A stretch of 64,000 nucleotides of DNA from Massilia sp. H-1 (GCA_024703915.1 CP087969.1:806001-870000), one strand, 5' to 3'; positions 10,089 through 20,830 are shown, numbered from the stretch's first letter. The notes: generated by a model from the sequence alone, not told the origin. Translations and numbers: made by a program.

Positions 10089-10190
10089 ATGAAGTTAGCT
10101 GACGAAGAACGCGCAGGATCACTGAACATGGGTGGTCGCATGGCTCCCGGCGCTTGTTTTACACAAACAAACCACGACCGCCCGCTATGA
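10089..10190 (+). CDS. Possible 33-residue leader peptide (second)
   Basis: Small open frame MKLADEERAGSLNMGG ending in NHDRPL and TGA, 12 bases before the EF-G-like ATG. It has a clear ribosome binding site (AAGGAG, about 10 bases upstream), better than that of the main gene. GGTGGTCG inside the frame can pair with CGACCGCC near its end, giving a stem that a translating ribosome would melt. I read this as a candidate translational leader controlling the EF-G paralogue. Confidence 0.45.
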   Translation: MKLADEERAGSLNMGGRMAPGACFTQTNHDRPL

Positions 10191-10202
10191 GAAAGCACCA
10201 TC

Positions 10203-12230
10203 ATGACTGCCACAGTCCTTCGCGCGAACTCACGCAACTTCGGTATTATTGCCCACATCGACGCAGGTAAAACCACCCTGTCCGAACGTATCCTTCTGAA
10301 AACCGGCGAGATCCATCGCACCGGTGAAGTCCACGAGGGTACCGCCACCATGGACAGCATGGACCTGGAAAAAGAACGCGGCATCACCATCGGCGCGGCC
10401 GCCACGCGCGCCGCCTGGAACGGCCATTCGTTCACGCTCATCGACACGCCCGGCCACATCGATTTCGCGATCGAGGTCGAGCGCTCCCTGCGCGTGCTCG
10501 ACGGCGCCGTCATGGTGCTGTCGGGCGTGGCTTAAGCATCCAGCCGCAAACGGAAACCGTCTGGCGCCAGGCGCAAAAGCATGGCGTGCCTGCGATCGTC
10601 TTCGTCAACAAGATGGACCGCACCGGCGCCGAATTCGACCGCGTCATGGACCAGATCAAACTGCGTCTCGGGGGCGCAGCCGGTGGTCTTGTCGATTCCG
10701 GTCGGCGCCAAGGACACCTTCGAAGGCACGCTCGACGTGCTTGGCAATCGCTTCCTGTCGTGGGATGCGCAAGGCACGATGACGTCGCAGCCCGTGCCCG
10801 GCCACCTGGCCAGCCCTGGCTGCGGCGGGCTATGCCCACGCCGCCGCGGTGGCGGCCGATGCGAGCGACGCGCTGACCGTCAGCTTCCTCACGGACGATA
10901 CGCTGAGCGTGGCCGACATCCGCACCGGCTTGCGGGCGATGACGCTGGCGCGGCGCGCCGTTCCGGTCCTGGCCGGATCGGCCTACCGCAATGCCTAGGC
11001 ATCGAGCCCCTGCTGGACGCGATTGTCGACTGGCTGCCTTCGCCCGACGACCGCCCCGCACCGGCGGCCGTGGTTGATGGTGCGGCTGTGACGGTCGGCA
11101 CCGGCGACGCCGATCCGCTGGCGGCGCTGGTGTTCAAGGTGGTGCATGACGACCACGGTTCGCTGTCGTATATCCGCATCTACGGCGGCACCATGCGCGA
11201 AGGCGACATGCTGTGGAATGCGTCGCTGGAAGCGCCGGTGCGAGTGGGACGCCTGTATGTGGTTCACGCCGACCGCAAGAGCGCCGTGCGGGAAGCGCAC
11301 GCGGGCAGCATTGTGGCCATCGCCGGTCTCAAGGATGCGCTGACCGGGCATACCTTGTCGACCAGGGCGCATCCGTATGCGCTCGAGACCATCAGTGCTT
11401 ATGGAACCGGTGGTCGCGCTGGCGATCGAAGCGGGCAAAGGCGGCGATCGCGGCAAGATGCTCGCTGCGCTCGACCGCTTCCGCCGCGAAGATCCGTCGC
11501 TGCGTCTCGAAAGCGACGCTGCGAGTGGCGAGACAGTCTTGTGGGGCATGGGCGAACTGCATCTGGACGTGGTGCTCGAACGCGTGCGGCGCGAGACAGG
11601 TGTGGAAGTGACGGTAGGCGCGCCCCAGGTGGCTTACCGCGAAACCATCGCCGGTCCCGGCGTGGTCGTGGAAGGCAAGGTATCGAAGCAGAACGGCGGC
11701 AACGGGCAGTATGCGCGCGTCGTGCTGAGGGTGGAACCGTTCGAAGGCACGTTCGCTTTCGAGAATGCGGTCAAGGGCGGTGTTGTGCCTGCGGCTTTCA
11801 TTCCCGCGGTCGAAAAGGCGTGCGCCAGGCGATGGCGCAAGGTCCTTTGGGCTACCCCGTCACCGGTGTGAAGGTGACGCTGCAAGATGGCGACTTCCAT
11901 GCGGTCGACAGCAGCGACATGGCGTTCATGGTCGCTGCCAAAGACGGCACGCTGGCCGGTTTGCGGCAGGCGAAACCGCTGCTGCTCGAACCTGTCATGC
12001 AGGTCAGTGTCGATGCGCCGGCCGCGAATGCGGGCGACGTGATCGGCGACTTGCAGCGGCGCGGCGGACGGGTGCTGGGGATTGAAGAGCGCAACAGCGG
12101 CGTCGAAGTGGTCGCCGATGTCCCGCTGGCCAGACTGTTCGGTCATACGACCAGCCTGCGTTCGCTGTCGCAGGGACGTGCGTTTGCCAGTGCCGTGTAC
12201 GCGCGCCATGCGCCGAAAGCGCTAGCGTAA
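10203..12230 (+). CDS. Elongation factor G paralogue (translational GTPase)
   Basis: About 675 residues with the full EF-G architecture. The GTPase domain has the P-loop AHIDAGKTT, the switch [13 protein letters not shown] and NKMD. It is followed by a domain II beta barrel, domain III ([14 protein letters not shown]), domain IV ([15 protein letters not shown]) and domain V ([10 protein letters not shown]). It is shorter and more divergent than housekeeping EF-G and is typical of the EF-G-like second copies linked to ribosome recycling or ribosome protection. Breaks: 10530 (GCTTAAGC where [12 protein letters not shown] requires Ala-Gly), about 10670, about 10815, 10993 (GCCTAGGC for Ala-Gly), 11394 (GCTTATGG) and 11823. 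Translocation versus a stress or antibiotic role cannot be decided from sequence alone. Confidence 0.85.
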
Positions 12231-12235
12231 TGAAG

Positions 12236-12265
12236 AAGGCCGGAGAGCGATCTCCGGCCTTTTTT
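12236..12265. terminator. Shared terminator, EF-G paralogue / minus-strand lipoprotein
   Basis: AAGGCCGGAGA and TCTCCGGCCTT form an 11-bp stem with a GCGA loop, followed by T6 on the plus strand. It sits between two convergent stops, so it serves the plus-strand gene and lies just past the stop of the minus-strand gene. Confidence 0.85.
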
Positions 12266-12705
12266 CAGTTTTCCTGCAGCAGGATCGGCAGGTCGCGCGA
12301 ATAGCCGGGTGCGCTCAGCGACAGCGTGGTCGCGATGCCGCCCACCGTCGTGTAGCTGCCCTGCGCGGCGCCGCTCGCCTGGTGCGCTTCGTAGACCATG
12401 CCGTTGAAGGCCAGCGTGAGGACTGGCCGCACGAACGTGCCGCTGACCGTGATGGGGACCGCGGCGGCGGCGTTCGCTTCCTTCATGGTGCCGCTGCCGC
12501 TCACCTGGCCGTTGCTGCCTTCTTGCAGCGTGAAATCAAGACGGATGGCGTTGCTGCCGTTCGTGACCCCAGGTCCAGCTGCTTAGACGACCGAGCGCAA
12601 CTGGTCTTGCAGCGAGTTCGAAATATCTTGCTCCGAGGGACCGCCGCCACAGGAGGTGGTCAGCAGAGCCAGCAGTGTTGCGGCGGCAATTGCGATGCTG
12701 CGCAT
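12265..12705 (-). CDS. Small lipoprotein, putative
   Basis: About 147 residues. The signal peptide ends in a lipobox (LLALLTTSCGGG). The N-terminal mature part reads SEQDISNSLQDQLRSVV. Then comes an interruption: GTCTAAGCAGC at about 12583 puts a TAA in frame, the same motif type seen across the window. The rest (SNAIRLDFTLQEGSNGQ, and VSGTFVRPVLTLAFNGMVYEA) is beta-rich and continues in frame to LPILLQEN. The frame being the same on both sides suggests a substituted rather than shifted GCCGGC, or a compensated indel. Family not recognised. The start at 12705 was chosen for the lipobox. Confidence 0.6.
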
Positions 12706-12783
12706 GGCGAAGTCCCCAAACGGTGAGTGAAGCTGCACTCTATCCCAGAGTGCGGCAATAAGATACCCGGATTGCATAATGCC

Positions 12784-12820
12784 TGAGCTCGTGTCCAGAT
12801 GTCAGACCTGACCCCCCACG
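12784..12820. repeat. Half copy of the 42-bp palindrome found at 56.3 kb
   Basis: TGAGCTCGTGTCC followed by ATGTCAGACCTGACCCC matches one arm of the inverted repeat at 56324-56410 with two or three differences. Only one arm is present here. It lies between the stop of the SH3 gene (12843) and the start of the lipoprotein gene (12705), so it may be a degenerate REP-type element. Confidence 0.7.
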
Positions 12821-12842
12821 CTGTTTTTCCGCCAACGCTGTT

Positions 12843-14536
12843 TCAGCAGCCGCAGCCGTAGCCGAAGGTGTCGTGTCCCAGCACTTTCCAGCTGCCGTTG
12901 ATGTTGACCATGGCCAGGCGGTACCAGCGGTCGTCGGTCTGGGTGACGCCGTCCAGATGGCCGGGGCCCTTGCCCTGCCCTTCCCAGACCGAGAGGTCGG
13001 CGATGCCGTCGCCGTCGATATCGAAGTGCCAGTGGGTGCCCTGCACGAAGCCGGTCGCGTCGCGGGTTCAGCCGGACCGGGGTCTCGACCCGGCGCAGGG
13101 GGTACTTGGCATGGCGGCCGGGGTGTAGAAGGCGAACAGGCTGCCGGGCGGATTGCGGTTCTCCTTTTCGTAGGCAGCCGCGTCGTTGTTGAAGTAGCGC
13201 CAGACGCCAGGGTCGGCGGCGCCAAAGCCGAAGCCCGGGCTCCATCCTTCGCACATCGGTTCGTCGACGTCGCGCCACAGGGTCCCGCTGGCGCGCAGCA
13301 GGCTCGGTTCCTGGCTCAGGCGGCCATCCGTGAACAGGCGGACCCGCTGTACCGGCCGCACCAGTACCTGGGTGCGGGCCAGCATGTCGTACAGGCCGCC
13401 GGTGCCGCCGTCCGGACTGGCGGGGACGGGGCGGCGCGACACCAGTTGCCGGAACACGATCCCGAAGCGCCCGCTCACATCTTCGGCGCTCGATCCGGGC
13501 GGCGCGAGCTCGGCTTCGCTGCGAAACAGGGACGGCGCGGCGGTCGGAAACGCCAGCGCGTTGACCAGCTGCGCGGTCCGCATGGCGCCGCCGTCGCCGG
13601 AAATGCGGTCGTGCAGTGATCCCGTGATGCCGATCCCCATTTCCAGGTCGCCGGACAGGCGCGACATGAGCGTCTCGACGCGGAACAGCTCTTGTTCCGC
13701 TTTCTTGCCCTGTATTCTGAGGCGCTGCGCGTCCTGATCGAGCTCGATGAACTGTTGCGCCTTGCGCTTGAGGGTGCCCCAGTCGGCAAACGGCACCGGC
13801 CGCGGCCCGTAGATGCCGAGCGCCAGGTGGGCTTTCATGCGCTCGAGCGCTTCGTCGTGCGCGGCCACGGGCCGTTGGCTTAGCACACTTGCGGCGCGCG
13901 GTCTTGAGGTAGTCGGCGTACCGCTCCAGCGCGGACCAGCCGGGTGCCATCCAGAATCCGCGCTCGAGGTTGAAGTCGGGCGACGGGGCCTGTTCGGGCG
14001 GACGCGATCCCAGCACATGGGCCAGCACGACCGGCGTCGGGGCCAGGTAGCGGCAGGCGGTGAAGCCGCTGCTTGCGCCGGCATGGGCCAGCACTTCGCA
14101 GTAGCCGCCGCCCGGCACTTCGCGCACCAGTTTGACGATGCTGTTCAGGGACAGGCGGGCTGCCACTGCGGCGTCAGCTGCAGGCGCCGCACGCAGGGTC
14201 AGGCCGGTGCCGGTCACCCAGCGCTGGTCGGCGGGGATGCCGTTTTCAGCCAAGCCCCGCGCGGCACCGGTTTGACGCTCAGGTATTTGCAGGCCACGAA
14301 GCCGTAATGGCCCTCGCCTTCGATGAGGCACATGTCCTTGCCCTGGTCCGGCGCCTTGAGTATCACCTCGGCCCCGCGCACCAGTACGCCCTTCATGCGA
14401 CAGCGCCCGGCACGCTGTCGCTGTGCACGCGCACGTCGTCGGCCATGATCCAGCGCGGCGGCTGGACCGGTTCGGCCGCGTGGGCGCTATGGGCCAGAAC
14501 AACGATGGCGATGGCGATGGGCCGGGAAATATGCAT
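12843..14536 (-). CDS. Exported SH3-domain protein with C-terminal beta domain
   Basis: About 560 residues with a signal peptide (MHISRPIAIAIVVLAHSAHA). Two bacterial SH3-like segments follow: MKGVLVRGAEVILKAPDQ up to FVACKYL, and GLTLRAAPAADAAV up to FTACRYLAP, each ending in a Cys-Lys/Arg-Tyr-Leu motif. A long helical region (DEALERMKAHL, then KRKAQQFIELDQDAQRLRI) and a unique C-terminal domain follow. The domain ends in WHFDIDGDGIADLSVWEGQG, an FG-GAP-like repeat, and then GYGCGC. Breaks at about 14403, 14255, 13878 (GCTTAGC, expected GCCGGC in KCAGQRPVAAHDE) and 13075. The intact GCCGGC at 14077 stays in frame. Probably a cell-wall-binding periplasmic protein; role unknown. Confidence 0.6.
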
Positions 14537-14666
14537 GACCGCTCCTGTAAGTTCCTCGATGCCAGCGAGCGTAGCAGGTCCCCGCACAAAAATAAATGGA
14601 CGGGTTGACCCCTTTTTCGGTTCTGCCCCGTTTCATTACCATCCATCGCCCACCCAGAGGAATGCC

Positions 14667-15727
14667 ATGAAACACCTGAACCACCTGACCCGTACCGCGC
14701 TTGCCATCGCCATGCTCGCCCTGCTCGCTTCATGCGCGAAAAGGGAGGAGGCGCTTACGCCGCCCCCCCGCCCCGGCCGCAATGGAGATGGCCGCGGCGC
14801 CAGGCAAGATGGACCGCGCACGCGGCGTCGTGGCAGACATGCAGGGCGGCATCGCCGCGCCGCCGCCCGCCCGAGATGCGCCCATCGGGGGCGCCGCAGG
14901 TGGCGCTGACCACGGCGACCACGGCCCAGCAGATGGCGTCCAGCGCGGCCACCTATGTCGACAGCCAGCGCAAATTCATCCGCACTGCCAGTGCCCGCTT
15001 CCTGGTCAAGGACGTATATGTGGCGGCGCTCGGCATCGAGGACACGGTGGCCGGTCACGGCGGCTTCGTGGTCAAGAACGACATCAATGCGTCAACCGAG
15101 GCGACCCAGTCGCATCCGATCGGCGACGGCAAGCTGCTCGAACTGTCCGAATACAATGTGCAGGGACAGCTGACGGTGCGCGTACCGAGCGCCAAGACGC
15201 AAGAATTCCTGCGCGCGATCGTTCGACCATATCGTGTTCCTGGACCAGCGCAGCTTTTCGGCCCACGACGCGCAGTTCGACATGCTGCGCCAGCAGCTCG
15301 AGGCGATCCGCGGCCAGGAGACGCAGTCCGATCTGGGCGACGCGGTGCGCGAAGGTGGCAAGCTGGCCCAGCGCACCGAGGCGATCAGCGCGCACAATGA
15401 AGCGAAGGCCGAACGCGACGACGGCCGTGATCGCGAAGAAGGAATTCGAAGACCAGGTGGCCTTCAGCACGATTCAGCTCAATCTGTATCAGCCGTCGAA
15501 GGTGATGCGCGCGGAAAAAGTCGACGTGGCTTAAGCATCTATCGCGAACACCGCCAGGGTTTCCTCAGCCGCTTGGGCCAGAACTTGCAGGGCGGTTGGG
15601 ACGGTTTGCAGGACTTCGTGCTGGCTCTGGTCGGAATCTGGCTTAAGCGCTGGTGATCGGCGGCGCGGTCGCGACCCTGCTCTGGCGTGTGCGCGCGCAG
15701 CGCTGCAAATCAGTCTCCGCCGACTGA
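14667..15727 (+). CDS. DUF4349 lipoprotein
   Basis: About 350 residues. The lipobox is [11 protein letters not shown]. The DUF4349 domain has the typical order: [31 protein letters not shown], a coiled coil ([14 protein letters not shown]), [17 protein letters not shown], and a single C-terminal transmembrane helix ([23 protein letters not shown]) with a basic tail. DUF4349 proteins are anchored, probably envelope-stress or transport-related; the role is unproven. Breaks are near 14757, 14795, 14870, 15222 and 15425, and at 15529 and 15641, both GCTTAAGC. Its last 18 bases overlap the convergent M23 gene. Confidence 0.75.
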
Positions 15728-16262
15728 CGGTTTGTGCGCGAGCAGCGGATACGGATTGACCGCGCCCTCGCCGGTGTAGATGCCGTAGTGCAGATGCGGC
15801 GGCGTGGTGCGCGTTGCCGGTGGCTGCCGACCGTGCCCAGCACGGTGCCGGGCCGGACCCGGTCGCCCAGGCCGGGCGCGGCGAACTGGTCCAGATGGGC
15901 GTAGTAATGGGTGTGCCCCGCGGGCCCGAACACGGCCACGACATTGCCGCCCAGGATATCCTGGCCGCGCCGGATCACGACGCCGTCGGTCGTGGACACG
16001 ACCGGCGTGCCGAGTTTGGCGAAAATGTCGATGCCTTCGTGGCGCCGGGCCGAGCGGGCCGCGACGCCTGCCAGGTGTCGCTCAGCGACCGTTGCGTGAG
16101 GCCGATGACCGGCATCGGCAAGGCCCCCGGCGCCGGCTGGCCACGCAGCTTCCAGGCGAACAGGGCCGACACCAGCCACGGCCAGGCCAGCGCCAGCACG
16201 CCAACCAGCAGCAGCGCGATCACGGCGTACCGCTTCGTTGCGGGCCTGCGCGGCCGGTTCAT
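15710..16262 (-). CDS. M23 family metallopeptidase, membrane-anchored
   Basis: About 184 residues. It opens with one transmembrane helix ([27 protein letters not shown]), followed by a LytM/M23 domain: [22 protein letters not shown] carries the HxxxD zinc pair, then [28 protein letters not shown] and [12 protein letters not shown] with the HxH pair. All four zinc ligands are present, so it should be an active endopeptidase acting on peptidoglycan cross-links. The ATG at 16262 overlaps the stop of the upstream gene by 4 bases (ATGA), so the two are translationally coupled. Frame slips occur near 16065 and 15825. Substrate specificity is not determinable. Confidence 0.82.
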
Positions 16263-16722
16263 TTCTTGAGCAAGGCGTGCAGCCATTCGCCCTCGGGTTC
16301 GGCCAGCACCATCTTGCGGTAGTAGTCGGTGTTGGCGCGGTACGCGAAGTACACGCCGGGCACCAGCCACAGGGCTTTGCTCAGGATGCCCAGGCCAAAG
16401 CCCTTGAGCAGCACCGATACGATCAGCACGGCCAGCACCGCGACGATCACGCCGAGCGCGCCCTTCATCCACATGCGCAGGTAGAAATAGTAGAACGGCC
16501 ACAGGATGAAGGCGAGCGGATTCCACGTCACTCTGAGCTGGTCCTTCGAATCGAGGTCGTGCACGCTGGGCAGCGTGGCGCCATGCCACTTTGTCGATCA
16601 GCAGGAACTTGGCTTTCCAGGCGACCGATACCGGCAGCGACATGATGTGGGTTTCGCAGGGTCGGGCCGTCCGAATCGAACAGGCCCGGCGGCGGTGCGG
16701 CGCGGGGATTGAATTGTTTCAT
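16259..16722 (-). CDS. DUF2628-like membrane protein
   Basis: About 153 residues. The N-terminus is Pro-rich (MKQFNPRAAPPPGLFDSDG). It is followed by VSVAWKAKFLLIDK, a conserved LRVTWNPLAFILWPFYYFYLRMWMKG segment typical of DUF2628-type small membrane proteins, and two or three transmembrane helices. The C-terminal part reads YFAYRANTDYYRKMVL. Two indels at about 16650 and 16580 split the frame. The stop overlaps the ATG of the M23 peptidase gene by 4 bases, so both are made together. The function of the family is unknown; the coupling hints at a scaffold or partner for the peptidase. Confidence 0.65.
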
Positions 16723-16742
16723 TGCTTCGCTTTCGGAAAAGG

Positions 16743-17353
16743 CTATTTGAGCTGGAATGACTCGATGAAGGCGTCGATCTGGGCCGCCCCCTGCTGGCCG
16801 TTCGGGGCGGTGATCGCCACCATGCACAGCTTGCTGCCGCGCAGAACAAAGCGCGCGGCGCGTTCGCCGTTATTGGGCAGGCGCACGCGCACGTCGCGCC
16901 TGGTCGCGCCGCGCAGGCCGATCGGGGTGGCGCGGATCAGCGTGCCGTCCTGGCCGACAATCAGCGCCTGGATCGCATCCATTTCGGCCGAGCGGTCTTG
17001 CGGCGGTGTCGTCAGAAAGTCGGTCGACTCCATGGTGTACAGGTAGCCGCCGGTGTCGAGCTTGTACTGGTGGGTCCGGGTGTCGCCCAGGCGGCTGACC
17101 TGGTCGGGCGTCAGTTCGATTTCTTCCGCCATGCCCGGGACGAGAACGGTAAAGCTGTTGTCCATCGGCGTGAAGGTGACCGGCGCCTGCGCCGCTGCGC
17201 CCGGTTGCCGCGGCGGGCGCGGACAGGCGCGGCGTGGCCCGCACGGCGGCCATTTCCGGCATCGCTTGCCGCAGCGGCGCCGGTATGCCATGGTCCGGAC
17301 CGGCGTAAATCATGAAAACGGCCGCGGCGGCTATGCTTAGCCATGCCCAGCAC
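16743..17353 (-). CDS. Hypothetical membrane-anchored protein
   Basis: About 200 residues beginning with a short hydrophobic helix (VLGMAGIAAAAVFMIYAG). An Ala/Pro-rich linker follows, then a beta-rich C-terminal domain (FTPMDNSFTVLVPGMAEEIELTPD, YKLDTGGYLYTMES, LIRATPIGLRGATRRDVRVRLPNNG, SKLCMVAITAPNG). The family is not recognised; the C-terminal fold looks like a small lipocalin or PsbP-like domain. Breaks at 17335 (GCTTAGC, the first-helix Ala-Gly) and about 17200. The start is taken as the GTG at 17353, a few bases after the upstream stop, so it is co-transcribed with its neighbours. A downstream ATG at 17344 is possible. Confidence 0.55.
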
Positions 17354-17362
17354 GATGGCGGC

Positions 17363-17853
17363 CTACTTGACGTAGGGCCGCTGCAGCAGCGAGGGTGCGG
17401 ACGACTCGTCGTCTGCTCCGCCGGAAAAATCGATGGGCGGCGCCAGCGCGGGGAGCGCCGATGGCGGTCCCGCGGCCGGCTCAGGCGCGCGCCGCAGCAC
17501 CGGCATCGGCGCGGCAGGCGCGGCGGCGGCCAGGCGCTGGCGGATCTCGATCCGCTCCTTGGTCATCTTGATGCCGCTGCGCAGCCATTCGACCCGCTTC
17601 TTGGAAATGCTGTAGCAGCCGTCCGCCAGCACGACGTCGATCGCGCCCTCGTCCTCGATGCGGCACACGATGTCGGTGCCCGAGATCGGAATGATGGCGT
17701 CGCCCAATGCCGGGTCGAGCCGCTCTGCGCACTTCGGAAATGATGAGGGTGGCGGCACTGCTTCTAAGCACGCTTCATGTGCAGCAAGAAATTCTTGGGA
17801 TCGTCGTCCGGCGAACGAAGAATCGCCACGAAGAATTTCGTCTTGATGAACAT
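17363..17853 (-). CDS. Hypothetical protein
   Basis: About 163 residues; no family recognised. Codon third-position G/C points to MFIKTKFFVAILRSPDDD as the true N-terminal frame, followed by LLHMKRA, then AATLIISEV. The C-terminal half (ISGTDIVCRIEDEGAIDVV, CYSISKKRVEWLRSGIKMTKERIEIRQR) ends in a Pro/Ala-rich tail. Two frame slips at 17761 (GCTTCT/AAGC type) and about 17730 separate the halves. The protein has no signal peptide or membrane segment. It sits first in a minus-strand cluster with the anchored protein, the DUF2628-like protein and the M23 peptidase, all closely spaced. The start at 17853 is uncertain because a purine-rich site is only 2 bases away. Confidence 0.5.
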
Positions 17854-18038
17854 CTTCCAGGCAGGGCCGAGCAGAACCCGCGGCCTTTCCGGCCGTGGCG
17901 ATGTCACCCCATTCTGTTACTACTTGATCCATATCGTTATACTTTTTCTCACACTGCTGGCATGCTCATGAATACTTGCTCGGCGGACATTGTGAGCTTA
18001 CACAAAACTTGGCCATCCATGAATGAAAAGACGAAAAA

Positions 18039-18059
18039 AAGCCCCAACTCGTGGGGCTT
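18039..18059. terminator. Terminator hairpin (AAGCCCC/GGGGCTT)
   Basis: AAGCCCCA and TGGGGCTT flank a 5-base loop and follow an A-run on the plus strand, so it reads as a terminator on the minus strand for the M23 gene whose stop is at 18074. The same AAAAAGCCCC...GGGGC form recurs at 19406 and 43137. Confidence 0.75.
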
Positions 18060-18073
18060 TGATTAACTTCTGT

Positions 18074-19145
18074 TCACTTCTTCTTATTTGCAGGTAGATC
18101 GCCGAGCGATACGAACCGCAGTACCACCATTTATAGACGTGGAAACCCTGGGCCTGGTAGGTCGCCGTTTTCAGCGTCATGTCGGCGGCCGTCATGCCGA
18201 AGTGAGCGACCCATGCACCCTGGCTAGGCACCCAGCTGGTGTTGTAGATCTGGCCGTTATCGGTACAGGCCATGGTTTCCGGCATTTCGCCCGAATCGGT
18301 CATGTGGTTGAACCAGCCCTGCATGCGTTCGTCCTGGATGTTGTTGACGTTCCAGTAGGCGGTCGAGTGCTGCGCCCAGATCAGGATCGGGCCGGTCGGC
18401 AACGGGTTCCCTTTCAGCATGGTCCATGGACCGGTCGGCGAGGCCGAGTTGTTGACGAACGGGGTGGTCGGACCGTGAGCGAACGGCATGTTGTAGACCG
18501 CATCATTCTTGGCCATGTGCACGTGCAAGTGTGGACCGGTCGAATTGCCGCTGTTGCCTGCCAGACCCAGGTACTGGCCGATGGGTGATGTGCACGCCGT
18601 TGGTCACTGCCGCTTCCGGTGCGATCCAGCCGCTCGAGCTCGGGTTGGTGAACTTGGTGGCATTTTTCGGGCAGATGCTCGACGAGATACTGCCAGGAAT
18701 CATGTGGGCATGCAGTGCGTACACGCCGTCGTCCGAACGGATCCAGACGTGGTTGCCGCCGACGCCGATGTAGAAGTTGAGGACGTCCGGGTCCTTGGTG
18801 CTTAAGCCTTGGCATTGTCCGGTGCGTTGCGCCAGCAACCAACCACGGTGCCGGAAATCATTGCGTACACCTTGCGGCCGTAGATCAGGTGGTTCGCATT
18901 GACGGTGCCGTCGGCGCCGTCGGAGACCAGGTGGCTCCAGCTGTTGCCGCCGGTCGGACGCTGGGCCGAGATGTCGCGGGCCATGCCTTGCAGGTAGCCG
19001 CCGCCATGGTCACGGGTCGAATAACGGTAGTTCAGGTTCAGGTCGTCACTGCGCAAGGGGAATTCTGCGGCGCTGGCGGAGACGGACAGGGCTGCAGTGC
19101 TTAAGCCAGGATAATCGTGCTGAGCATATTGCGAACTAGTTTCAT
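18074..19145 (-). CDS. Secreted M23 family metalloendopeptidase
   Basis: About 355 residues. The signal peptide (MKLVRNMLSTIILAG...SASA) becomes visible only after the GCTTAAGC at 19099 is read as Ala-Gly. The mature protein has an N-terminal region (LNLNYRYSTRDHGGG) and an M23/LytM core with KVYAMISGTVVG, HVWIRSDDGVYALHAHM, GVHITIGQYLGLAGNSG and the HxH zinc motif GPHLHVHM. A unique C-terminal domain with WYCGS follows and seems to end in LPANKKK. Breaks at 18800 (GCTTAAGC), about 18580 and 18110. Likely a secreted enzyme cutting peptidoglycan or short peptides such as elastin-type Gly-rich substrates; specificity is inferred only from the secreted, beta-lytic-like layout. Confidence 0.78.
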
Positions 19146-19596
19146 GATGAAAATCTTTCAATATAATGTTTATTAGAGGCATTGTTTTATTGCCTGAATG
19201 TTTTCTCGTAACGTCACAGCCGATTGCGTCAGAAGCCAAACTGATGAAGTAACGACAAGACGTATATTTACATAATTATAAAAATGCTATCACCCTTAAT
19301 TTTAGGGGGCGCATTTTCGTGAGTGACTCGGGGCATGAAAGATTTCTCGCTAGTCATGCTTTTCATGCAATATGAATGGCTTTACCCATAGTGAGGGCGA
19401 AAAAAGCCCCAACCAGGTGGGGCGCGGAGTTTGCAGGATTGATCACAAAAAAAGTTTGATTGTGAATTTTAGTGGTCTTATCAAAACAACATAATTTTTA
19501 ATTAACCAATTTTGTTGATTCGGGACCCGGATCAGGCGCGCCAGGCCGGGCTGCGCCAGAGTGCCGATGTATGAAACTCACTAATACTAACTGCAG
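19146..19596. other. AT-rich intergenic region with a terminator hairpin
   Basis: No gene is supported in this 450-base stretch. It is clearly more AT-rich than its surroundings (runs such as TTTACATAATTATAAAAATG). It contains one hairpin, GCCCC-AACCAGGT-GGGGC at 19406-19423, preceded by an A-run. It must hold the promoter of the M23 gene starting at 19145. The left boundary of the peroxidase gene is at 19597. Confidence 0.5.
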
Positions 19597-20830
19597 TCAA
19601 TTTCCCTCCCTAATCGGGCTGGACAGCGTGTTCAGGAAGCCTAAGCCAGGTCCGCAATTTCTTGTTCCGACAAGGCCATCGGCTGCCTTTCGTTGTGGTA
19701 GGCGGCCGCTTTGGGCGCCGCCGCGCAATGCTTCACCACGTCGGACAGCGTGCCGATCTGGCCCGAATGCATGTAGGGAGCGCGCGCGCGACATTACGCA
19801 AGCCGGGCGTCTTGAATGCGCCCTCCATGTGCGCGTCGTCGGTGGCGATGAAGCGCAGCTCGTGGCAATCGCGCGGGGCGGCATCGCTGTAGGGGCCCAG
19901 GCAGTTGAACGGGTCGCGCAGCAATTGCGCGATGGCCGATGCGCGCCCCGTTTCCGGCTTGCCGCGGTCGTGCGGCGCCACGCCCGTGTTATGAAAGTAC
20001 TGGTCGGTCATCAGGGGACCGTTGTGGCAGGTGATGCATTGGGCCTTGCTTAAGCAAACAGACGCAGGCCGCGTTTCTCCGACGCTGACAGCAAACTGGC
20101 CGCGGACGGATCGCCGTTCAGCGTCGCATCAATATAGTGGTCGAGCCGCGACGGCGTGTAGTGCAGCGTCGCTTCGTACGCGGCGATGGCCTTGCCCATA
20201 TTGGCGAACACGCGCGTCACCTCCCGTTGCTGCGCTTCGCTCATCCGGCGCCATGCGGCGCGTTCGTCCGGCGTGCCGTTCGGTCCCGCATCGTCGGGCA
20301 AGCCTGCCAGCGCGGGCATGGCCTTGAAAATCGCTTCATACTCGCCCCGGTAATGCTGGCCGAGCAGTCTGGCGTAAGCGAGACGGTTGCCGCCATGCTC
20401 GGCGCCGTCTTCCAGCGGGCCCAGTGCCTGCGACCACAGGCTGTCTTTGCGGCCATCCCAGAAGAACCAGGTCTGCCCGGCGTTGCCCGCGATCGGCATG
20501 GTGCGCCGGATCCCCGTGCCGACGCCCTGCCCGACCGGCAAGCCGTCCTGGAACTGCTTGTCCGGCGCGTGGCAGCTGGCGCAGGCGACTTTGCCGTTCT
20601 TGCTCAGGCGGGTATCGAAGAACAGGCGCTTGCCAAGCGCGGCGGCGGCCGGCAGGCGCTCGGCCGCGTTGGACGGATCGGGGCGCGCGGGCGCCAGGCG
20701 CGAGATGTGCAGCGACGACAGGACCGCGCGTTCGCCCGTCGTCCATGCATCGTTATCCGCGGCGTTCATGCCGCGCCGGTTGCAGCGCGGCGGCCAGCGC
20801 CAGCACGATAGTCACGGAGCGCGGTGTCAT
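19597..20830 (-). CDS. Di-haem cytochrome c peroxidase (MauG/CcpA family)
   Basis: About 410 residues, periplasmic, with a signal peptide (VTIVLALAAALQPAG). Two haem c sites are present: CASCH, in GKVACASCHAPDKQFQDG, and CITCH, in AGKAQCITCHNGPLMTD. Other landmarks are LGKRLFFDTRLSKNG, RRTMPIAG..., WDGRKDSLWSQALGPL, KTPGLRNVA and the C-terminal LSEQEIADLAGFLNTL. The family reduces H2O2 or carries out MauG-type oxidations using cytochrome electrons. Breaks: 20768 (GCGCGGC), 20048 (GCTTAAGC directly before the second haem site), about 19790 and 19639 (GCCTAAGC). The ATG overlaps the stop of the upstream YtkA-like gene (ATGA), so the two are coupled. Confidence 0.85.
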
